DNA of 64,000 nucleotides, taken from contig CP119321.1 in NCBI GenBank assembly GCA_029202445.1, positions 992,001-1,056,000 of the forward strand, given 5' to 3'. The notes beneath the pieces are model-generated. The model had not been told where the DNA came from and ran no database searches. It was given only the letters and a program-made list of their open reading frames with translations. Positions 59,824-64,000 of the stretch are shown piece after piece; position 1 is the stretch's first letter; each line of letters begins with the position of its first letter. A program made the position numbers and the translations under genes. Source of the DNA: Candidatus Microbacterium phytovorans (GTDB taxonomy: Bacteria; Actinomycetota; Actinomycetes; Actinomycetales; Microbacteriaceae).

Positions 59824-61188
59824 TCAGTCCGTGACCACGAAGTCGGCGCCGAGCGCAGCCAGCTTGTCGAACAGCTTCTCGTAGCCTCGCCGGATGATGT
59901 CGACGTTGCGGATGGTCGACTCCCCCTCGGCGGCCAGCGCTGCGATGACGTAGCTGTAGCCGCCGCGCAGGTCGGGGACGACGACATCGGCGCCGTGGAG
60001 CGGCGTGGGGCCGGTGATGACCGCCGCCTGCTCCAGCGCACGTCGTGGCACCCGGCGCTCCGGCGAGGCGATCCCCTCGGGGTGCACGACGATGTCGGCA
60101 CCCATCAGGTTGAGGGCCCTCGTGAACCCGAGGCGGTTCTCATACACGGTCTCGTGCACGGTCGACACGCCCTCCGCCTGCGTCAGCGCGACGATCAGCG
60201 GCTGCTGCCAGTCGGTCATGAAGCCGGGGTGCACATCGGTCTCGACGACGATCGGCTTGAGCGCGCCGCCGCGGCGGAAGCGGATGCCGTCCTCGGCGAT
60301 GTCGAAGTCGCCGCCGGCCTTGCGGAAGACGTTGAGGAAGGTCAGCATCTCCTGCTGCTTCGCACCGGCGACGAAGATGTCGCCATCGGTCGCCAGAGCC
60401 GCGCACGCCCAGGATGCAGCCTCATTGCGATCGAAGATGCACCGGTGGTCGTAGCCGCGAAGCGAATCGACGCCCTCGATGAAGATGACGCGGTTGGGCT
60501 CGTAGGAGATGATCGCGCCCATCTTCTGCAGCACCGCGATCAGATCCATGATCTCGGGCTCGATGGCGGCGTTGCGGAGCTCGGTGGTCCCCTTCGCGCG
60601 GACGGCAGTCAGCAGCACCTGCTCCGTCGCCCCGACGCTCGGATACGGCAGCTCGATGTTCGCGCCGTGGAGTCCGTCGGGTGCCGACAGCCGGATGCCG
60701 CTGGGGAGCTTGTCGACGATCGCACCGAACGCGCGCAGGGCGTCGAGGTGGAAGTCGATCGGCCGGTCCCCGATGCGGCAGCCGCCGAGGTCGGGGATGA
60801 AGGCCTGTCCGAGCAAGTGCAGGAGCGGACCGCAGAAGAGGATCGGAATGCGTGATGCGCCCGCGTGCGCGTCGATCTCCTCCATGTGGGCCGAGACCGC
60901 ACCGCTCGGGTCGAGCCGGAGCACGCCGTCGCCCTCTTCCTCCACGTTCACGCCGTGAACCTCGAGCAGCGAGCGCACGACGTGGACGTCGCTGATCTCG
61001 GGGACGTCGCGCAGCACGCTCGCCGACTCGCCGAGAAGAGCGGCGACCATCGCCTTCGTCGCGAGGTTCTTCGCCCCCTTGACGTCGACGCGACCGGTCA
61101 ACGGCCTCCCGCCCCGGATGGTCAGCACCTGCCCGCTGTCTCCGCCGCCCGAGGGCGACGAGGTGGACTCGCTCAGGAGTGTGTTCAT
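59824..61188 (-). CDS. murA: UDP-N-acetylglucosamine 1-carboxyvinyltransferase MurA
   Basis: First committed step of peptidoglycan synthesis. The 454-aa EPSP-synthase fold has VDVKGAKNLATKAMVAALLG (Lys-Asn pair), LGGCRIGDRPIDFHLDALRA with the catalytic Cys (the fosfomycin target), and PGFMTDWQQPLIVALTQAEG. A long Ser/Gly-rich N-terminus (1-20) precedes the fold. The catalytic Cys, rather than Asp, predicts intrinsic fosfomycin sensitivity unless other resistance exists. Confidence 0.95.
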   Translation of the reverse strand: MNTLLSESTSSPSGGGDSGQVLTIRGGRPLTGRVDVKGAKNLATKAMVAALLGESASVLRDVPEISDVHVVRSLLEVHGVNVEEEGDGVLRLDPSGAVSAHMEEIDAHAGASRIPILFCGPLLHLLGQAFIPDLGGCRIGDRPIDFHLDALRAFGAIVDKLPSGIRLSAPDGLHGANIELPYPSVGATEQVLLTAVRAKGTTELRNAAIEPEIMDLIAVLQKMGAIISYEPNRVIFIEGVDSLRGYDHRCIFDRNEAASWACAALATDGDIFVAGAKQQEMLTFLNVFRKAGGDFDIAEDGIRFRRGGALKPIVVETDVHPGFMTDWQQPLIVALTQAEGVSTVHETVYENRLGFTRALNLMGADIVVHPEGIASPERRVPRRALEQAAVITGPTPLHGADVVVPDLRGGYSYVIAALAAEGESTIRNVDIIRRGYEKLFDKLAALGADFVVTD

Positions 61189-61254
61189 CCGGTGGACCTC
61201 ACTTGTATCTCGAGGAAACGTCTGCGTGCCCCGTCGTGAGGGGCGTGCTTCGGG

Positions 61255-61851
61255 CTACGGAACAGGGAGCGTCCGCGGCCGCCACGCCTCACGGCGCGCC
61301 TCGAACTGCGCGATCTGATCTGCGTTGCGCAGCGTGAGCCCGATGTCGTCGAGCCCTTCGAGGAGCCGCCACCTAGTGTAATCGTCGATCTCGAAGGAGG
61401 TCTCGTACTCGCCGACGCGCGCCGTGCGGGCGACGAGATCGACCGTCATCTCCGCGCCGGGCTGCGCGTCGAGCTCAGCCCAGATGCGCTCGACGGCGTC
61501 CTCGGAGATGACGCCGGTGACGAGGCCTTGCTTTCCGGAGTTGCCGCGGAAGATGTCGGCGAACTTCGGGCTCAGCACCACCTTGAAGCCACAGTCGCGC
61601 AGCGCCCAGACGGCGTGTTCACGGCTCGATCCGGTGCCGAAGTCGGGTCCCGCCACGAGGATGCTCGCGTGGGCATACGACGGCTGATTGAGGACGAAGG
61701 TCGGATCCTGACGCCAGTTGGCGAACAGCGCGTCGTCGAATCCTGTCTTCGTGACCCGCTTGAGGTACACGGCCGGGATGATCTGGTCGGTGTCGACCGC
61801 CGAGCGCTTCAGCGGCGCGGCGACTCCGGTGTGCGTCGTGAACGCGTCCAT
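61255..61851 (-). CDS. leuD: 3-isopropylmalate dehydratase small subunit
   Basis: The swivel-domain partner of LeuC. The 198-aa length is typical. Motifs: [59 protein letters not shown]. The ATG follows the leuC stop by 2 nt. The gap to murA downstream is 66 nt. Confidence 0.96.
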   Translation of the reverse strand: MDAFTTHTGVAAPLKRSAVDTDQIIPAVYLKRVTKTGFDDALFANWRQDPTFVLNQPSYAHASILVAGPDFGTGSSREHAVWALRDCGFKVVLSPKFADIFRGNSGKQGLVTGVISEDAVERIWAELDAQPGAEMTVDLVARTARVGEYETSFEIDDYTRWRLLEGLDDIGLTLRNADQIAQFEARREAWRPRTLPVP

Positions 61852-61853
61852 GC

Positions 61854-63299
61854 TCAGGCCTCCACCTTCTCGATCGCGGGCAGATCGCTCGGGCTCGCAA
61901 GGCGCCCGAGGACAGCAGTGGATGCCGCGACGAGCGGCGACACCAGGTGCGTGCGTCCGCCCTTGCCCTGCCGACCCTCGAAGTTCCGGTTGCTCGTCGA
62001 GGCGCAGCGCTCCCCCGGGGCGAGCTGATCGGGGTTCATCCCGAGGCACATCGAGCACCCGGCGAAACGCCACTCCGCGCCGAAGTCCAAGAAGATGCGG
62101 TCGAGACCTTCGGCCTCCGCCTCGAGACGGACGCGCGCGGAGCCCGGCACCACCATGACGCGCACGCCCTCGGCCTTCGTCCGCCCCTGGATGATCGAGG
62201 CGAACTGGCGAAGGTCCTCGATGCGGCTGTTGGTGCACGAACCCATGAACACGGCGTCGACGACGACATCCTTCAGCGGTGTGCCCGCCGTCAGGTCCAT
62301 GTACTCGAGTGCTCGCTCGGCTGCCGCCCGCTCGTTCGGGTCGGCGAACGACGCAGGATCGGGGACGACGTCGCTCAGCGACACACCCTGACCGGGGTTC
62401 GTGCCCCACGTCACGAACGGCTCGAGCTCGTTGGCATCGAGGAACACTTCGGCGTCGTAGACGGCGCCTTCGTCGGAAGGCAGCGTGCGCCAGTAGGCGA
62501 CGGCATCCTCCCAGTCCTGGCCCGTGGGAGCGTGATCGCGCCCCTTGACGTACGCGAACGTCGTCTCGTCGGGAGCGACCATCCCCGCCCGGGCGCCCGC
62601 CTCGATGGACATGTTGCAGATGGTCATGCGGCCTTCCATCGACAACGCGCGAATCGCGCTGCCGCGGAACTCGAGCACGTAGCCCTGCCCGCCGTTGGCG
62701 CCGAGCTTCGCGATGACGGCGAGGACGATGTCCTTCGCACTGACACCGGGCTTGAGCTCTCCCTCGACCGTGATCGCCATCGTCTTGAAGGGCTTGAGCG
62801 GCAGCGTCTGCGTCGCGAGCACGTGTTCGACTTCGCTCGTGCCGATGCCGAACGCCATCGCACCGAAGGCGCCGTGGGTGCTGGTGTGCGAGTCGCCGCA
62901 GACGACGGTGATCCCCGGCATCGTGAGCCCCAGCTGGGGGCCTACGACGTGCACGATGCCCTGCTCCTTGTCGCCCAAGGAGTGCAGGCGCACACCGAAC
63001 TCCGCGGCATTGCGCCGCAGGGTCTCGATCTGCGTCCGGCTGGTGAGGTCGGCGATCGGCTTGTCGATGTCGAGCGTCGGGGTGTTGTGATCCTCCGTTG
63101 CGATCGTCAGATCGAGCCGACGCACGGGGCGCCCTTCCGCGCGGAGGCCGTCGAAGGCCTGCGGGCTCGTGACCTCGTGCACGAGGTGCAGATCGATGTA
63201 GATCAGGTCGGGTTGGCCGTCTTCACCCTTGACCACGAGGTGGTCGTCCCAGACCTTCTCGGCCAGGGTGCGGGGGCGGTCCGGAATCGCAGTGCTCAT
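61854..63299 (-). CDS. leuC: 3-isopropylmalate dehydratase large subunit
   Basis: Isomerises 2- to 3-isopropylmalate in leucine synthesis. The 481-aa aconitase-family protein keeps the three [4Fe-4S] ligands: [15 protein letters not shown] and [35 protein letters not shown] is the substrate-binding N-terminus and [20 protein letters not shown] the core motif. GGAG lies 9 nt before the ATG. A Leu-rich leader peptide ends 58 nt upstream. Confidence 0.97.
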   Translation of the reverse strand: MSTAIPDRPRTLAEKVWDDHLVVKGEDGQPDLIYIDLHLVHEVTSPQAFDGLRAEGRPVRRLDLTIATEDHNTPTLDIDKPIADLTSRTQIETLRRNAAEFGVRLHSLGDKEQGIVHVVGPQLGLTMPGITVVCGDSHTSTHGAFGAMAFGIGTSEVEHVLATQTLPLKPFKTMAITVEGELKPGVSAKDIVLAVIAKLGANGGQGYVLEFRGSAIRALSMEGRMTICNMSIEAGARAGMVAPDETTFAYVKGRDHAPTGQDWEDAVAYWRTLPSDEGAVYDAEVFLDANELEPFVTWGTNPGQGVSLSDVVPDPASFADPNERAAAERALEYMDLTAGTPLKDVVVDAVFMGSCTNSRIEDLRQFASIIQGRTKAEGVRVMVVPGSARVRLEAEAEGLDRIFLDFGAEWRFAGCSMCLGMNPDQLAPGERCASTSNRNFEGRQGKGGRTHLVSPLVAASTAVLGRLASPSDLPAIEKVEA

Positions 63300-63357
63300 G
63301 TATCTCGTTCTCCAGAAAGGGGGTGTGCCCGCGACGGACTCCGCGACGAGAGAGGGC

Positions 63358-63408
63358 TCAGAACGAGGTCTCGCCGCGGCCGCTAAGGAGAAGGCGAGCG
63401 AACCGCAT
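63358..63408 (-). CDS. leu leader peptide (16 aa, three consecutive Leu codons)
   Basis: A 17-codon ORF ([16 protein letters not shown]) lies upstream of leuCD. The three adjacent Leu codons CTT-CTC-CTT are what a leucine-sensing leader peptide needs. It starts 6 nt after a TAATCT -10 box, so it is itself leaderless. A partly complementary pair (CGGCGAGA with TCTCGTCG, one G-U) links its 3' end to sequence after its stop. Too short for automatic calling. Confidence 0.72.
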   Translation of the reverse strand: MRFARLLLSGRGETSF

Positions 63409-63414
63409 CGGGCC

Positions 63415-63420
63415 AGATTA
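63415..63420 (-). promoter_or_regulatory. leuCD promoter -10 box
   Basis: TAATCT on the minus strand ends 6 nt before the leader-peptide ATG. No recognisable -35; the region upstream is the end of terC. Confidence 0.55.
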
Positions 63421-63425
63421 CCACT

Positions 63426-64000
63426 TCACGATCGGCGGTCGTCCGTGCCGTCGGTCGACGGATCGACCACGGTCGACGGCGTTCCCTTCTCCTCCGCGAC
63501 CGTCTGCGCGGCGGCCACCGGTGTCGCATCGGACGTCGCGGCGCCGTCGGCGACGATCGCGCGGCGCTCTCGTGCCGATGCCGCGAGGCTCGCGAGGGTG
63601 GCGACGACCATCGCCACCACGATCACGCCGAGCGACATCCAGGTGGAGATCTCGGGCGCCCACTCGATGTGCTCCCCACCGTTGATGAACGGCAGCTCGT
63701 TGACGTGCATCGCATGGAAGACGAGTTTCACGCCGATGAAGGCGAGGATGAATGCGATGCCGTAGTGCAGGTAGCGCAGCCGATCGAGCAGGTCTCCCAG
63801 CAGGAAGTAGAGCTGGCGGAGGCCCATCAGCGCGAAGAGGTTCGCCGTGAAGACGATGAAGGGGCTCTGCGTGATGCCGAAGATGGCGGGGATGGAGTCG
63901 ATCGCGAAGAGCAGATCGGTCACACCGATGGCCGCGAACACGATGATCATCGGCGTCCACATCTTCTTCCCACCGACGACCGTGCGGATCTTGGCCCCGT
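63426..64000 (-). CDS. TerC family membrane protein (5' end outside window)
   Basis: The C-terminal 190 or so residues of a TerC/Alx-type integral membrane protein, linked to metal (manganese) export and tellurite resistance. Motifs: VFAAIGVTDLLFAIDSIPAI, FGITQSPFIVFTANLFALMG and LYFLLGDLLDRLRYLHYGIA, with the conserved acidic residues in membrane helices. A long Ala/Thr/Asp-rich cytoplasmic tail (last about 50 residues) ends the protein. The start lies beyond the right edge. The leuCD promoter begins only a few nt after its stop. Confidence 0.92.
   Translation of the reverse strand, partial: GAKIRTVVGGKKMWTPMIIVFAAIGVTDLLFAIDSIPAIFGITQSPFIVFTANLFALMGLRQLYFLLGDLLDRLRYLHYGIAFILAFIGVKLVFHAMHVNELPFINGGEHIEWAPEISTWMSLGVIVVAMVVATLASLAASARERRAIVADGAATSDATPVAAAQTVAEEKGTPSTVVDPSTDGTDDRRS

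Noticed and set aside
61228..61245. GCCCC/GGGGC repeat between leuD and murA as a terminator
   Set aside because: On the transcribed minus strand only 5 bp pair and A-C mismatches follow; too weak to call.
1..64000. tRNA, rRNA or CRISPR arrays
   Set aside because: I scanned the intergenic gaps for T-loop-like sequences and regularly spaced repeats and saw none.

Overview
The window comes from a high-GC Gram-positive bacterium, most probably a Microbacterium or close relative in the Microbacteriaceae. The evidence is the very high GC content, frequent GTG starts, TANNNT-type -10 boxes placed 6-7 nt before start codons, the GlgE glycogen route, Microbacteriaceae-type gene order (rnhB / DUF2469 / yraN / comM / dprA / xerC; rpsP / KH / rimM / trmD; yceD / rpmF / rnc / mutM / smc / ftsY genes) and Zn-independent L32. 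It reads as ordinary chromosome. I saw no IS element, prophage, CRISPR array, rRNA or tRNA, and no gene-free stretch longer than about 270 nt.

Layout. 1-7.6 kb: the 3' part of a cysteine desulfurase gene, then glgX, glgE and glgB for glucan metabolism. 7.6-13.4 kb: a thioredoxin/TPR protein and a large membrane protein, an AI-2E family transporter, and a hydrolase / Zn-ribbon / lytic transglycosylase run. 13.4-18.3 kb: the DivIVA-like / cdsA / frr / pyrH / tsf / rpsB block, with terminators and a structured rpsB leader. 18.5-25.5 kb: an M23-like secreted protein, xerC, dprA, comM, yraN, a DUF2469 gene, rnhB, lepB and rplS. 25.7-31.5 kb: a small membrane protein, map, an esterase, then trmD / rimM / KH / rpsP and a YbdK-type ligase. 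31.5-44.2 kb: a GT2 glycosyltransferase and membrane partner, ffh, a TetR-glyoxalase fusion regulator facing lipB-lipA, MmcQ and DUF2004 genes, ftsY and smc.

44.2-47.1 kb is the least explained locus. A near-consensus promoter and full Shine-Dalgarno drive a 34-codon ORF, followed by an 85-aa protein of unknown function, a perfect 12-bp hairpin and two tandem double-domain GNAT acetyltransferases. It looks like a leader-peptide or attenuation-controlled operon. 47.1-49.1 kb is a MerR-controlled membrane-protein operon whose own promoter carries a palindrome. 49.1-54.2 kb holds DNA repair, RNA processing and coaD genes. 54.2-59.8 kb holds acyltransferases, rsmD, thiL, ddl and gpsA. 59.8-63.3 kb holds murA and leuC-leuD, the latter preceded by a leaderless Leu-rich leader peptide. 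The right edge cuts a terC gene.

Most genes are housekeeping (translation, SRP targeting, envelope precursors, chromosome maintenance). The regulatory sequences are the more interesting part: many starts look leaderless, two promoters overlap head to head within 22 nt, the rpsB and rplS mRNAs have structured 5' leaders, and two candidate leader peptides are present. All function calls rest on reading protein motifs by eye; no database search was run.
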